Positions 31,009 through 39,544 are shown, numbered from the stretch's first letter. The stretch is 64,000 nt of DNA from Alkaliphilus metalliredigens QYMF (GCF_000016985.1 NC_009633.1:248001-312000), one strand, 5' to 3'. Notes: generated from the sequence alone by a model not told the origin. Translations and numbers: made by a program.

Positions 31009-32457
31009 CTAGAATTCAAATGACTTTATAGTATGGGTATTAATACTCCATAAGCCGTGACTATCTTTGTATTGCCATTCCCCAGCATCTTTATCATAAA
31101 CTAATATATGTTGACTATCATAATCGGGGTTTGTAATAGCATGTTCCCCATTTTCATCAAAATAAGAGTAATCAGTATACTGAAGATATTGTCTTGCGCT
31201 TATATGGGCCTTATATTGCCCATCTTCTTGAAACAGAGAAACACTACTTAAATCATATAAAATCTCTTTTAATTCCATATGATAATCATGACCATATTCG
31301 GTATAATGGTCTATATCACTTTCTATAGTAGCGACATTATTTGGCGTGGTATTTTTTAAAAGAGAAGCATCCAATTCCATTAAAGCAGCGATGGAGGTTA
31401 GATAATAACTATTCATTGCTTCCATAAGCTGTTCATTTAGCTCATCATTAACAGCAGGAATAGCAAGATGTGCGCTAGACTGCCCAGTTAACTTCACCTC
31501 ATCACTTTCTATAGTTCCCCAAGGAAATTCCTTCACTCCATGAAGTACTACAGAGCCATCTGTGGATACCGGACCAAACTCACTAATATCACTTACTGTT
31601 AAACCTGTATCTATACCATTGGCAAAAACCCTCGTATCATTATAGTTAGAGGTAGGATTTACATGGGATCCATATAAATGTAGATTTACACTAACATGGT
31701 TATGATAGATATCAAAAATGATTAGTTCCTCTTCTACTTCTAAATCTACGAACTCTCCCTCCAGAACAGCCTTAAGGGTATAAACTCCCGGCATAAAGGG
31801 ACCATATTCTCTGGCAAAATCCATTCTATGGGTGATATCTATTTCTTCACCATTAATGTATAGCTTGGTATCAGGATAATTGGTATATAGGGTAATATAA
31901 TAAGCCATAGGCTCTACCACATATCGATCAAAGAAAAGCATGTTTTTTCCCTGCTTTCTAAGGGTCAATATGTGTTCATTATCCTTAGCATCCCCAAAGA
32001 CCTCTTTGGTACTATCATGTCCACCTTCTAATGCTTCAGTTTGTTGATTTAAGGAGTTGGTTAACTCTCCTAAAAAGGACGGGTTGTTATTAATATGGGC
32101 TAAAAATGCCTCAATGCTTCCTTCATCAACCTTTAATCTAGGATCACTAGATACAATATACTTACTAAGCTGATCCATATCATTATCAATTAGGGCCTGC
32201 TGAAAACTATCTACAAAACGCTCTGGTGTAGCTATGGAGTTGCCTATTCGAATGCCAATAAAAGCAAAGATGAAAACAGCTAGCACGGATATAATGATTA
32301 CCTTATGCTTTTTACTTAGATTCTCTAAAAAATTTACATTGGTTATCCCTTTAGTAGTAGCGGGCTTAGTAGGATCGCTAAGCACCACAGTACCACATTT
32401 AGGGCAGTCTTTATTTTCATCTGTTAATTTTTCGCCACATTCTTTACAAAACTTCAT
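31009..32457 (-). CDS. TcaA/YvbJ-like zinc-ribbon membrane protein
   Basis: The 482-residue protein starts with a zinc ribbon (CKECGEKLTDENKDCPKCG), followed by a linker and one transmembrane segment at about residues 52-75. A long extracellular part follows. From about residue 85 (ATPERFVDSFQQALIDNDMDQLSKYI) it resembles the TcaA second domain and its repeated beta domains, then an NTF2-like C-terminal domain. TcaA-type proteins affect cell-wall antibiotic sensitivity in staphylococci; the function here is unproven. It is the last gene of a three-gene minus-strand operon, 37 bases after the second gene. Confidence 0.8.
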   Translation of the reverse strand: MKFCKECGEKLTDENKDCPKCGTVVLSDPTKPATTKGITNVNFLENLSKKHKVIIISVLAVFIFAFIGIRIGNSIATPERFVDSFQQALIDNDMDQLSKYIVSSDPRLKVDEGSIEAFLAHINNNPSFLGELTNSLNQQTEALEGGHDSTKEVFGDAKDNEHILTLRKQGKNMLFFDRYVVEPMAYYITLYTNYPDTKLYINGEEIDITHRMDFAREYGPFMPGVYTLKAVLEGEFVDLEVEEELIIFDIYHNHVSVNLHLYGSHVNPTSNYNDTRVFANGIDTGLTVSDISEFGPVSTDGSVVLHGVKEFPWGTIESDEVKLTGQSSAHLAIPAVNDELNEQLMEAMNSYYLTSIAALMELDASLLKNTTPNNVATIESDIDHYTEYGHDYHMELKEILYDLSSVSLFQEDGQYKAHISARQYLQYTDYSYFDENGEHAITNPDYDSQHILVYDKDAGEWQYKDSHGLWSINTHTIKSFEF

Positions 32458-32494
32458 GGGATGTTCCTCCTTAAGGATATAAACTTTTTTCTAA

Positions 32495-34039
32495 CTAATT
32501 ACTTCGGTTACTAAAAATCATGGTTGATAGATAAGCAATAGCAAAGGAAAGAATAAAACTGCTAAACAGCACAGCAATACTGTTAAATCCTATGCTGGCG
32601 CTCATACGTCCTATGAAGTCAAGGCTAAATAATTGGCCAGAACCGCTGATTTTAAAATTAGTGATAAAAACCAAAAAGCTACTAAATATACTAAATACTC
32701 CACTAAAAACTAAAATTTCATGGATAAGGTTTCCAGAGGATGAAGTCTTGATTTGCTTGCCTGCCCAGAGAAATAGAGCAATAGGTATCAATAGAGCTAA
32801 ATAGAAATAAACATCAAAGTTATCGATATAACTAAGTAGATGCCTTAACTCCTCAGTGCCGGAAAGAATAGAGGCACTATAGCTTTCAACATCATTAAAT
32901 CTTTGAATGCTGAAGGTGAAGGAGGCTAGATTTAGCATATTCCATAGATATGCACCCATCTGCGGCACAATAATAAATAGTAGAAACATTTCTCCAAACA
33001 AGGCAGCTCCTGTACTATCCGATGAGAACCCTGCGTTATTCAATAAGAATAAAAATACGATAACAGTGCTGATAATAATACCCTTTAAGCCAGTGACTAT
33101 ACCTTGATAAATAGACTCACCATATAATCTAGCGGTTACCATAGCACTAATAGCTTTTAATGAACCTGCCTGTATTAGTAATCCAATAAAGCTAAATAAT
33201 GCACCGAAGACAATACCGTTTAAGATACTGCTTAGGAAGGAATAGCTTAGAGTGAATCTAACAAAGGCATCGGGTTCGTAGAACAAAGGGATTTCGGTCG
33301 AAGTTCTAGATATAAGAGAAACCAGTAATAAAAAGCCTGCATATATACCACCGGTTGCTAAGGAAAGAAAAGCTCTCTCTTTTATAGAGGTATTAGGATT
33401 TTTTACACCTGTAATATAACCACCTATTACGAGGACTAAAAAGGGGAGAAGTAAAAAGCTATAAAATCCATAGCTTAAAGATAAGCTTCCAGAAAAGGCC
33501 TCACGACCATAGTTAGTCATTAAAGTAAGATTCGTACCTATTAAATTTACTAATAATATAATATCGATTCCACTAATTAATTGAAAATTATTGATTTGGT
33601 TACCTAAACCCAATTCATACAAAAGAGGCTCAGCATAAAGCATATTAATTTCTTCTGAGATAACAGATCCGATGATAAGAGCAATAATACAGAGAATACC
33701 TATAGTCACTAAAGATCCCGGCAGTGCATTTTTAAAGTGATTCATTTCTAGCTTATTAGTTATTGAAGCAATATTTTTTGTAGATATATTTTTAACAGTA
33801 GATGTTGCAGCAACTAATCCTTCTACATCAAAGGAAGTCTTTTTTACTTTAAGCAAAGAATTACCACAAGTACTACAATAAATAAGATGCTTCTCATTTT
33901 CTGCACCACAGGAATTACAAAACCTAGAGCTGGCGCTGGCATAGTGATAGCCTCCCTTTAAGTGCTGTAAAGCAAAACCATCATTTAAACAATATAAAGC
34001 TTCTTTTGGATTAGCATATCCGCATTTTTTACAATACAA
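32495..34039 (-). CDS. Zinc-ribbon polytopic membrane protein of unknown function
   Basis: The 514-residue protein has two N-terminal zinc ribbons (CKKCGYANPKEALYC and CNSCGAENEKHLIYCSTCG). Nine or so hydrophobic segments follow from about residue 110 to the C-terminus. No enzymatic motif is seen. It is the second gene of the zinc-ribbon operon, 18 bases after the first, and starts after a GGAGG ribosome site. Multi-pass proteins with double zinc ribbons often sit with TcaA-like genes in Clostridia and Bacilli. A stress or envelope-sensing complex is a reasonable guess but only a guess. Confidence 0.75.
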   Translation of the reverse strand: MYCKKCGYANPKEALYCLNDGFALQHLKGGYHYASASSRFCNSCGAENEKHLIYCSTCGNSLLKVKKTSFDVEGLVAATSTVKNISTKNIASITNKLEMNHFKNALPGSLVTIGILCIIALIIGSVISEEINMLYAEPLLYELGLGNQINNFQLISGIDIILLVNLIGTNLTLMTNYGREAFSGSLSLSYGFYSFLLLPFLVLVIGGYITGVKNPNTSIKERAFLSLATGGIYAGFLLLVSLISRTSTEIPLFYEPDAFVRFTLSYSFLSSILNGIVFGALFSFIGLLIQAGSLKAISAMVTARLYGESIYQGIVTGLKGIIISTVIVFLFLLNNAGFSSDSTGAALFGEMFLLFIIVPQMGAYLWNMLNLASFTFSIQRFNDVESYSASILSGTEELRHLLSYIDNFDVYFYLALLIPIALFLWAGKQIKTSSSGNLIHEILVFSGVFSIFSSFLVFITNFKISGSGQLFSLDFIGRMSASIGFNSIAVLFSSFILSFAIAYLSTMIFSNRSN

Positions 34040-34057
34040 TGAATCTCCCTCCTTTCA

Positions 34058-34555
34058 CTAAGCTGTTAATTTTGAACCGCAGCATCCACAGAAGTTACAA
34101 CTGCTGATAATAACCTCTTGACAAACAGAACAATGAATCATTTCTATATCTTCTTTTGTCGCTTCCTCCTCTAGCTTTAGACCACACTCTCCACAGAATT
34201 TGTCGTTAGGTGTAATAAGAGCACCACATTCACAAAGATTTTCCTCTTCCTGATTAGCAGATAATTCATTAATTTTTTTAAAGGTGGTAAAAATAACTTG
34301 GTCAACTTCTGTAAGTGCATTAGAGATTTCAGTAAAACTAGAATCCTGAAGTTTACCCTCTCTTATCCAGAGATGAGTAAGCTGGCCTAAGTCTAAAAGT
34401 AGCTTCGACTTTTTCTCGGTAGTATCCTCCACCATTTTCTTTAGCTTATTGATTTCTTGAACAGTTTGAAGTCTTGTTTTACCCTGCTCAAGTCCTCCCT
34501 GAAGCTTTGAGAAACCATCACCTAGTTTTGATTGTAAATTAGACAAACAAATCAC
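34058..34555 (-). CDS. Coiled-coil protein with C-terminal zinc ribbons
   Basis: The 165-residue protein has a long helical, probably coiled-coil N-terminal region (residues 1-110, FSKLQGGLEQGKTRLQTVQEI and on). Two C-terminal zinc ribbons follow (CECGALITPNDKFCGECG and CSVCQEVIISSCNFCGCCG). It is the first gene of the minus-strand operon that also encodes a polytopic zinc-ribbon protein and a TcaA-like protein. It has no signal peptide, so it is probably cytoplasmic and may bind the other two. The gap upstream (34556-34957) holds its promoter region and two REPs. Confidence 0.75.
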   Translation of the reverse strand: MICLSNLQSKLGDGFSKLQGGLEQGKTRLQTVQEINKLKKMVEDTTEKKSKLLLDLGQLTHLWIREGKLQDSSFTEISNALTEVDQVIFTTFKKINELSANQEEENLCECGALITPNDKFCGECGLKLEEEATKEDIEMIHCSVCQEVIISSCNFCGCCGSKLTA

Positions 34556-34742
34556 CCTTTCTTAAGTTAAAATATAAGTTTTCTATACATAAACGTTTGC
34601 CATTTAAAGATGTATACTTTTACAAAAGCATATATCTATAGATAGCTAAGAATATAGAAATAACAATATCATCATATTACAAAACTACTAAATTTAGTGT
34701 CATAATTTGTCGATAGAAAAAAATATGTCGGTAGGAACCCAG

Positions 34743-34760
34743 GGTGCCAGGTACTTATGT
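34743..34760 (+). repeat. REP element, degenerate tail
   Basis: GGTGCCAGGTACTTATGT preceded by GGAACCCA, in the gap upstream of the zinc-ribbon operon. Confidence 0.6.
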
Positions 34761-34857
34761 AACTGGCAAGTGTTTTTAGAGAAATTTTGGCAAATAGTTT
34801 TCCATAGTGTGTAGAAAGTGATATGAAACCCTAGGATCAGAACATTGTCGAACCAGC

Positions 34858-34875
34858 GGTGTCTGATACCAACTT
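34858..34875 (+). repeat. Variant REP element at an antitoxin gene break
   Basis: GGTGTCTGATACCAACTT with flank GAACCAGC. It keeps the hairpin through paired base changes (GGTGTC/GATACC), a sign that structure is selected. Confidence 0.65.
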
Positions 34876-34953
34876 GTGGAAGCGGAAAACCGAATTAAAA
34901 CTGATGATGATTGGATGACAGAAGACCGGGTGAAAGAAAAGCTGGGGGTATGA
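34876..34953 (+). pseudogene. C-terminal remnant of a RelB/DinJ-like antitoxin gene
   Basis: Directly after the REP, a frame of 25 codons ends in DDWMTEDRVKEKLGV and a TGA at 34951-34953. It resembles the tail of a RelB/DinJ antitoxin. It lies 4 bases before the toxin start, the usual antitoxin-toxin arrangement. The N-terminal DNA-binding part has been removed at the REP border. Confidence 0.5.
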
Positions 34954-34957
34954 TTCA

Positions 34958-35149
34958 ATGCATAAACTCAGACTAAACCCCATGGTAACTGAAGATTTAA
35001 TCGAGATTAGAGATTATATAACGAAAGAACTGGAAAATCCTACGGCTGCAGTTAATGTGCAAACGGATTTTAGATATTTAGTATCAGGAAGTTATATTGT
35101 ATTTTATCAAGCAGATAATGAATTTGTATCCATCTATAACTCTTCTTAG
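34958..35149 (+). pseudogene. Internally deleted RelE/ParE-type toxin gene
   Basis: The 63-residue frame joins the first part of a ParE/RelE-like toxin (MHKLRLNPMVTEDLIEIRDY, TKELENPTAAVNV) to its last part (DFRYLVSGSYIVFYQADNEFVSIYN). About 30 central residues, normally containing the loop and the YR.L core start, are missing. The reading frame is kept, but the catalytic or gyrase-binding core is incomplete, so it should be inactive. Its antitoxin is also truncated. This is the dead relic of a type II toxin-antitoxin pair. Confidence 0.65.
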
Positions 35150-35156
35150 TAGAGCC

Positions 35157-35181
35157 AAACCAGGAGCTGTTGTTCATTTGA
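35157..35181 (+). repeat. Decayed RAYT leader copy
   Basis: AAACCAGGAGCTGTTGTTCATT closely resembles the right half of the RAYT leader and start region (AAACCAGGAGGTGTTTTTCATT at 3337). No transposase follows. A GGTGATAACCGATAACC stretch at about 35205 may be a decayed REP. Confidence 0.5.
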
Positions 35182-35239
35182 ACAAACATCCAGTTAAAAC
35201 CAGCGGTGATAACCGATAACCATAGGAGGTTACTCTAGA

Positions 35240-35713
35240 ATGAAATCATACATTATTAGAATTGAACTAGAAGAATCGAATCCATTAATATGGCGAAGAG
35301 TTGTGATGCCAGCAGGGGCTACATTCAATAGGCTTCATGATATCATCCAGAACGTGACCAACTTTCAGAGTGGGTACCCAAGTTCAGGGTATCACTTATT
35401 TGAATTTGATTTGACTGATGAAAATAAGATCATCACCAATGATGAAGAAATTTACCTGGAGCATCAGCACTATAAGAAAAACAAGGCGATGTACGAAGAA
35501 CGGTTACAACCAATGCCACCTGAAATGCTTCAGTTTGAGGAACCACATCAGGAAAGGCTGAAAAGAGAGGTGCGTAAACCCACAGGACTTAAAGTGGATG
35601 ATTATCTTGAGAAGTATAAGGAAATCAGATATGCCTATGACTTTGGTGATGACTGGCATTTCATTGTAAAGCTTGAGAGTATTGTTGATGATTACTACTT
35701 CGGTTTTCCAAGA
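35240..35713 (+). pseudogene. Truncated second copy of the pRiA4b ORF-3-like gene
   Basis: The start ATG has AGGAGG at 35223. About 158 residues match the full copy at 26154 closely, through YDFGDDWHFIVKLESIVDDYYFGFP. At 35713 the gene meets a REP, which replaces the last roughly 80 residues including the VGG and C-terminal helices. Sequence differences from the other copy are much more frequent than in the LCP duplication, so the two ORF-3 copies are older paralogues or arrived separately. An N-terminal fragment may still be expressed but lacks the C-terminal part. Confidence 0.78.
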
Positions 35714-35719
35714 ACCAAC

Positions 35720-35740
35720 GGTGCCTGACACCAACTTATC
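35720..35740 (+). repeat. Variant REP element truncating the ORF-3 copy
   Basis: GTGCCTGACACCAACTTATC, preceded by AGAACCAACG. It belongs to the same subtype as the copies at 5282 and 34858. A metallophosphoesterase gene piece starts right after it. Confidence 0.75.
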
Positions 35741-35997
35741 CAAAACAACAAAAGATGACTTAATGATTGTGCTTGGCGATGCTGGAGTCAACTATTATGA
35801 AAATGAGCGGGATGCACTTTTAAAGGAAGATCTGGAAGTCTGGCCTATTACTTTCTTCTTTGTACGAGGCAACCATGAACGTGATCCTGCGAATATTTCA
35901 ACGTATGTAGAACAACCATTTAATGAAGGAAAAGTTCTAATAGAGCCGGACTATCCAAGCCTCCTGTTTGCAAAAGACGGAGCGGTATGAAGGCAGA
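35741..35997 (+). pseudogene. Internal fragment of a metallophosphoesterase gene between two REPs
   Basis: Between the REPs at 35720 and 35998 the frame encodes about 80 residues. They include DDLMIVLGDAGVNYYENERD (the GD-x-G metal motif) and FFVRGNHERDPANI (the GNHE motif) of a calcineurin-like phosphoesterase. The first metal-binding DxH motif and the C-terminal histidine motifs are missing. There is no start or ribosome site. This is a third case of a gene piece bounded by REPs, here on both sides. The full parent gene is not in the window. Confidence 0.75.
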
Positions 35998-36028
35998 GGT
36001 GCCAGGCAGTGCACCCTTAACTTATTAA
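35998..36028 (+). repeat. REP element with extended core
   Basis: GGTGCCAGGCAGTGCACCC then TTAACTTATT. It has the same core insertion as the copy at 12516 and closes the metallophosphoesterase fragment. Confidence 0.75.
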
Positions 36029-36183
36029 CCCTCATGATTGGCGGTACAACTTATCTTGCTAATGAGCTTTAGTTAGAAAGTCCTTTTAAAGGAACAATTC
36101 CTTAAAGGGCTTTTATTATTTTAGAAAGTTAGTTTTAGTGATATAATGTATTCAATAAGAATACAATGCGGAGGTTGAGTGAG

Positions 36184-36462
36184 ATGGATGATAAATTATT
36201 TCAATTAATGGAAAAGATGTATAGTGAAATGCAAGAAGGATTCAAAAAAGTTAATACTAAGTTAGATAGTGTTGAATCTAGGATGAGTAGTGTTGAATTT
36301 AGAATGGATAAAGTTGAAAAAACAGTATTAAATATGGAAGATAGCCATGGGAAAAAACTAGATGTATTATTTGATGGATATAAACAAAACTCTGAGAAAT
36401 TAGATAGGATTGAAGAGGAAGTAAATAAGCATGAAGAAGTAATAATAAGAAAAATAAAATAA
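36184..36462 (+). CDS. Small coiled-coil protein
   Basis: The ATG at 36184 has GGAGG at 36171-36175 and is preferred over the upstream in-frame start at 36166. A TATAAT box lies at about 36142. The 92-residue protein is almost entirely heptad-like helix (LFQLMEKMYSEMQEGFKKVN, then repeated LDSVESRMSSVEFRMDKVE) and shows no other domain. Similar short coiled-coil ORFs are common near prophage remnants and mobile DNA. The function is unknown. The stop is followed by a partial REP. Confidence 0.65.
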   Translation: MDDKLFQLMEKMYSEMQEGFKKVNTKLDSVESRMSSVEFRMDKVEKTVLNMEDSHGKKLDVLFDGYKQNSEKLDRIEEEVNKHEEVIIRKIK

Positions 36463-36489
36463 TGTGCCTTGGTAAAACCAGAAAAACCA

Positions 36490-36570
36490 ATCACTTAACT
36501 TATTCTAGCAGGAGAAAAAGGTCTAGAAATAAAGGATAGCAAAGAAATTCAAAAGCTTATAAACTTTTGA
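36490..36570 (+). pseudogene. Partial REP plus a short C-terminal gene remnant
   Basis: A TCACTTAACTTATT REP tail (36490-36504) is joined to a 21-codon frame (LAGEKGLEIKDSKEIQKLIN and F) ending at a TGA at 36568-36570. The piece looks like the very end of a helical protein, but I cannot identify the family. It fits the pattern of gene ends lying after REPs. Confidence 0.4.
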
Positions 36571-36680
36571 CTTAAAGGTAGGTATATTTCTAAAAAAATA
36601 TGCACTCAGGATACTAAAAACATAACACCACTTTACAAGTAATGTAGTGATTCAAAAATAATTCCATAAAATAACAAAAT

Positions 36681-36742
36681 CAGACGCCTTAGTCCTAGGA
36701 ATACTAATCTTAGCATAAATCAAAACCCCTAGGAGGCGCCTG
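36681..36742 (+). promoter_or_regulatory. Leader hairpin covering the IS transposase ribosome site
   Basis: CAGACGCCTTAGTCCTAGG (36681-36699) can pair, with a small bulge, with CCTAGGAGGCGCCTG (36728-36742), which contains the AGGAGG ribosome site of the transposase. The arrangement would limit translation, especially from read-through transcripts. Confidence 0.5.
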
Positions 36743-36744
36743 AT

Positions 36745-38013
36745 ATGATTAGTATTTCCAGTAATTCAATGAAACAAACATTACACCAATATTTAATGCA
36801 GTATAGATCAGTTTTCAAGAAGCGGAGCTTTGATATTTTCTACTGGCTCATTATGGGAATCCTCTGCACAGAAGAAGTAAGATCTATACAAATAGAAGCC
36901 CTAACCACTATCACAGTTTCTATCGCTTTATCCTTGATACCAGAAAAATTAAGACAGAACACCTTATTTATAACAATTGATGATACTCTTCAAGCAAAAT
37001 ACGGTGCTAAATTTGATTGTTATGCTAAACATTTTGACCATACAAAAAAGAATGGAACCAAATATCTTAATGGTCATTGCTTTGTATCTGTGGTGTTGAA
37101 TATTCCTTTATATTACCAAGATAAAGCGAAGTACTTAAGTATACCAATAGGCTATCGCCTATATTCAAAGGAGCAGAACAAACTTGAAATGGCATCACAA
37201 ATAATTAAATGTATCATGCCTCAACTTGAAATGTTTCAAGTGATTTTATTGTGTGATAGCTGGTATAGTAAAGGATCTATCCTAGATACTGTAAAAGAAT
37301 TTGATAATCTAAAAATCATAGGGGCAGTACGTCATGATACTGCCATATATGATCTTCCTCCAGCCCCTACTGGGAAAAGAGGGAGACCTAGGAAAAGAGG
37401 TAGACCTAAGAAAAGAGGTAGAAAACTAAATACTAGAGAATTTTCCTATACTAAGATAGGTAAATACTATGTTGCTGAGAAAAAAGTAATGGCTAATTTA
37501 TTTGAAAAACCTATTTACGTTACAGTAACCACTACAGATATTAAACCGTTCTCATCCATAAGAGTTTTTATTAGCAGCATCAATCCTGATGAAATTAAAA
37601 CTATAAATACCGCCCTAAATACCAAAGGAGCATTGAATGATCAAAATGAAGATGAATGCACCAGTAAAACACTGACCACTTATCGAATGAGATGGAACAT
37701 CGAAGTGATGTTTTACCAGCATAAATTTTTTTGGTCCTTCGGTAACTATATGGTGAGAAACAAGGCCGCAATCGAAAGATATGTTAATCTATTGTTTGTA
37801 GCATATACTTTTGCGTGTTTGTTACCCTTCATGGACAAAAGATACGAAAAGTATCAATTCAAAAGTCCACAATTGATCAAAAGAACTGTAGGCGTTCAAA
37901 TTACAAAAGAATTAATATTTGACAGTTTCGTACTGAGCTTCGAAAGTGCTAAAATTTATTCTACAATTAAAGAATCTGTTCAGGGCTTCCTCAATAAGGA
38001 TTGGGTAGCTTAA
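36745..38013 (+). CDS. DDE transposase of the IS4/IS701-like group
   Basis: The 422-residue protein has the first catalytic Asp region (LFITIDDTLQAKYG at about residues 74-87). A second Asp follows in LLCDSWYSKGS (about 172-182). The catalytic Glu is in MRWNIEVMFYQHKFFWS (about 316), the YREK-like segment of IS4-type enzymes. Between the second Asp and Glu is a very basic AT-hook-like tract (GKRGRPRKRGRPKKRGRK), probably for DNA contact. The frame is intact and lies between matched inverted repeats, so the element may be active. Assignment to IS701 versus other IS4-related groups is not settled. Confidence 0.85.
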   Translation: MISISSNSMKQTLHQYLMQYRSVFKKRSFDIFYWLIMGILCTEEVRSIQIEALTTITVSIALSLIPEKLRQNTLFITIDDTLQAKYGAKFDCYAKHFDHTKKNGTKYLNGHCFVSVVLNIPLYYQDKAKYLSIPIGYRLYSKEQNKLEMASQIIKCIMPQLEMFQVILLCDSWYSKGSILDTVKEFDNLKIIGAVRHDTAIYDLPPAPTGKRGRPRKRGRPKKRGRKLNTREFSYTKIGKYYVAEKKVMANLFEKPIYVTVTTTDIKPFSSIRVFISSINPDEIKTINTALNTKGALNDQNEDECTSKTLTTYRMRWNIEVMFYQHKFFWSFGNYMVRNKAAIERYVNLLFVAYTFACLLPFMDKRYEKYQFKSPQLIKRTVGVQITKELIFDSFVLSFESAKIYSTIKESVQGFLNKDWVA

Positions 38014-38034
38014 TCAAACTTGTAAACTGGTGTT

Positions 38035-38086
38035 AAAGAGAGCACCTCCTTAGAATGAATTTATGACTAAGGACGGTGCTCTCTTT
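38035..38086 (+). terminator. Large bipartite hairpin after the IS element
   Basis: AAAGAGAGCACC and GGTGCTCTCTTT form a perfect 12-base stem, with a nested TCCTTAG/CTAAGGA stem inside. It begins at the right IS end. No long U-run follows, but it may end transcription between the IS and the converging chemotaxis operon. Confidence 0.6.
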
Positions 38087-38227
38087 GGTGCTCTAGATTT
38101 CGAAAAACTTTATGTCAATATGAAAAGGCAAACCTGAGCCTGAACAAATATGTTTATTTCTAGGATATAAAACAATATTTTAACTACGAAAGTTGAGTTT
38201 TAAATAATTCAAATAAGAAGTACTTAA

Positions 38228-38686
38228 CTAATGTAGTGCGATATTAATATCCATTTGGATTTCTCCTGCGGACATTCTAACGCAGAGCACCTTTTCTGTA
38301 GAAGCCTTTACTTGAAAATCACTACCATGCATCAGTGTTGGTGTTGAAATATCTATATTGATTTCAGATTGAGAAAAAACAATACCACTATGGGCAGTCA
38401 ACATATTTGCCAGTTCTGAAATCGCACTTTGAGCCATATCATCTAGTTCTGTTACCTCCACTCCCCCCATCATAGTAGAAACTATTTTTTTTGCTGAATC
38501 TTCATCAATTCCATAGATAACATTGCCTTTAATTGCTCCCATAATACCCACAATGACCATGATACCTGAACCATTTAAATTAGATGTTTTTACAGATGCT
38601 CCTATTTTTTTAGGATCCTCAAAACCGATTTGAGACATGATATTAATAAATGACTGAACAAAAGGATTGATGTATTTTACTTCCAT
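38228..38686 (-). CDS. cheX: Chemotaxis protein CheX
   Basis: The 152-residue protein contains the CheX/CheC-family helix LDDMAQSAISELANMLTAHS, with the E-x2-N phosphatase motif (ELANM), and an upstream GSGIMVIVGIMGAIKGNVIYG beta segment. CheX removes phosphate from CheY-P. It overlaps the end of the upstream response-regulator gene by 10 bases on the minus strand, implying translational coupling. With the response regulator and methyl-accepting protein next to it, it forms a compact accessory chemosensory set without cheA or cheW in view. Confidence 0.87.
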   Translation of the reverse strand: MEVKYINPFVQSFINIMSQIGFEDPKKIGASVKTSNLNGSGIMVIVGIMGAIKGNVIYGIDEDSAKKIVSTMMGGVEVTELDDMAQSAISELANMLTAHSGIVFSQSEINIDISTPTLMHGSDFQVKASTEKVLCVRMSAGEIQMDINIALH

Positions 38687-39543
38687 ATTAACCCCTCACT
38701 TCTCTTAAAACCTATATTTAGCCACACTTCTCCGAAGTCTGTAGTCACCCATAGTGATTTTGAATGAATATTAGGGGTGGATGAATGTAAATCCTCACCA
38801 TAAAAAATGATCGGAGGGGCCACTCTTAACCCAAAGAGTCCTTTTGTTTTATTGATATTCGAGCAGACATTTCCACAAATAATATTAGCAAATTCAGAAA
38901 TGGTATTGAGCACTTCTTCTTTATCCTTTGTTTGTCGTCGTAACATTTCTGCAGCGATTTTGTCAGCAGTATCATAGGACATATCTACGATCATTCTTCC
39001 AGAATAAACACCTATTACTCCTACTAAAGTGGTCACTCCCTTTGAATGATACTGATTTAATTCTTCTTCTTCTCTAAAAGCAGTAGGAATTTTTTTCGTT
39101 AATCTTGTTATGCCATTGTTGAATGCATCTTTAAATGCTTCTGTAGAAATGGATTTCAAAAATTCATAATTTTCCTCGGCTTCCATAATCCCTTTAACTA
39201 CTGAAATTAAATCTTCTTCTTCAAAAGGTTTTTGTATGAATCCAGAAATTTTCATTTTTTCTGCCTTGGTGAGTAGTTCTTCATCCTGCATAGAGCTAAT
39301 CATGATAATTTTTAAATCTTGATTTTTCTCAAATAATGCCTTAACGCACTCAAACCCATCTGCTCCTGGCATAGCGATATCCATTGTGACTATATCTGGA
39401 TTTGTTTTATCATAGACTTCTAATGCTTCTTCCTTTGAACCAGCTTGTCCCACAATTTCAAAACCTGATTGCTGTAAAATATCAGATATAATATTTCTTA
39501 AAAATGATGAATCATCAACAATCATTACTTTGTTTTTTTTCAT
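38677..39543 (-). CDS. Response regulator fused to a CheX/CheC-like domain
   Basis: The 288-residue protein has an N-terminal receiver domain (residues 1-120). It shows the acidic pair in MIVDDSSFLRN, the phospho-acceptor Asp in PDIVTMDIAMPG at about 52, and the conserved Lys in GFIQKPF. A second domain (about 130-288) resembles CheX/CheC (GVIGVYSGRMIVDMSYDTADKIAAEML, ISEFANIICGNVCSNIN). Such fusions may couple phosphorylation to phosphatase activity or to output control. It precedes and overlaps cheX. An ordinary CheY or CheC is not seen in the window. Confidence 0.85.
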   Translation of the reverse strand: MKKNKVMIVDDSSFLRNIISDILQQSGFEIVGQAGSKEEALEVYDKTNPDIVTMDIAMPGADGFECVKALFEKNQDLKIIMISSMQDEELLTKAEKMKISGFIQKPFEEEDLISVVKGIMEAEENYEFLKSISTEAFKDAFNNGITRLTKKIPTAFREEEELNQYHSKGVTTLVGVIGVYSGRMIVDMSYDTADKIAAEMLRRQTKDKEEVLNTISEFANIICGNVCSNINKTKGLFGLRVAPPIIFYGEDLHSSTPNIHSKSLWVTTDFGEVWLNIGFKRSEGLIWK

Positions 39544-39544
39544 A

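Larger units (their letters stand above)
36623..38035 (+). mobile_element. IS4/IS701-like insertion sequence
   Basis: Terminal inverted repeats TAACACCACTTTACAAGT (36623-36640) and ACTTGTAAACTGGTGTTA (38018-38035) match at 17 of 18 positions and enclose one intact DDE transposase gene. The element is about 1.4 kb. No clear target-site duplication is visible at the borders, which may mean decay, a rearranged end or slightly different true ends. Confidence 0.8.
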
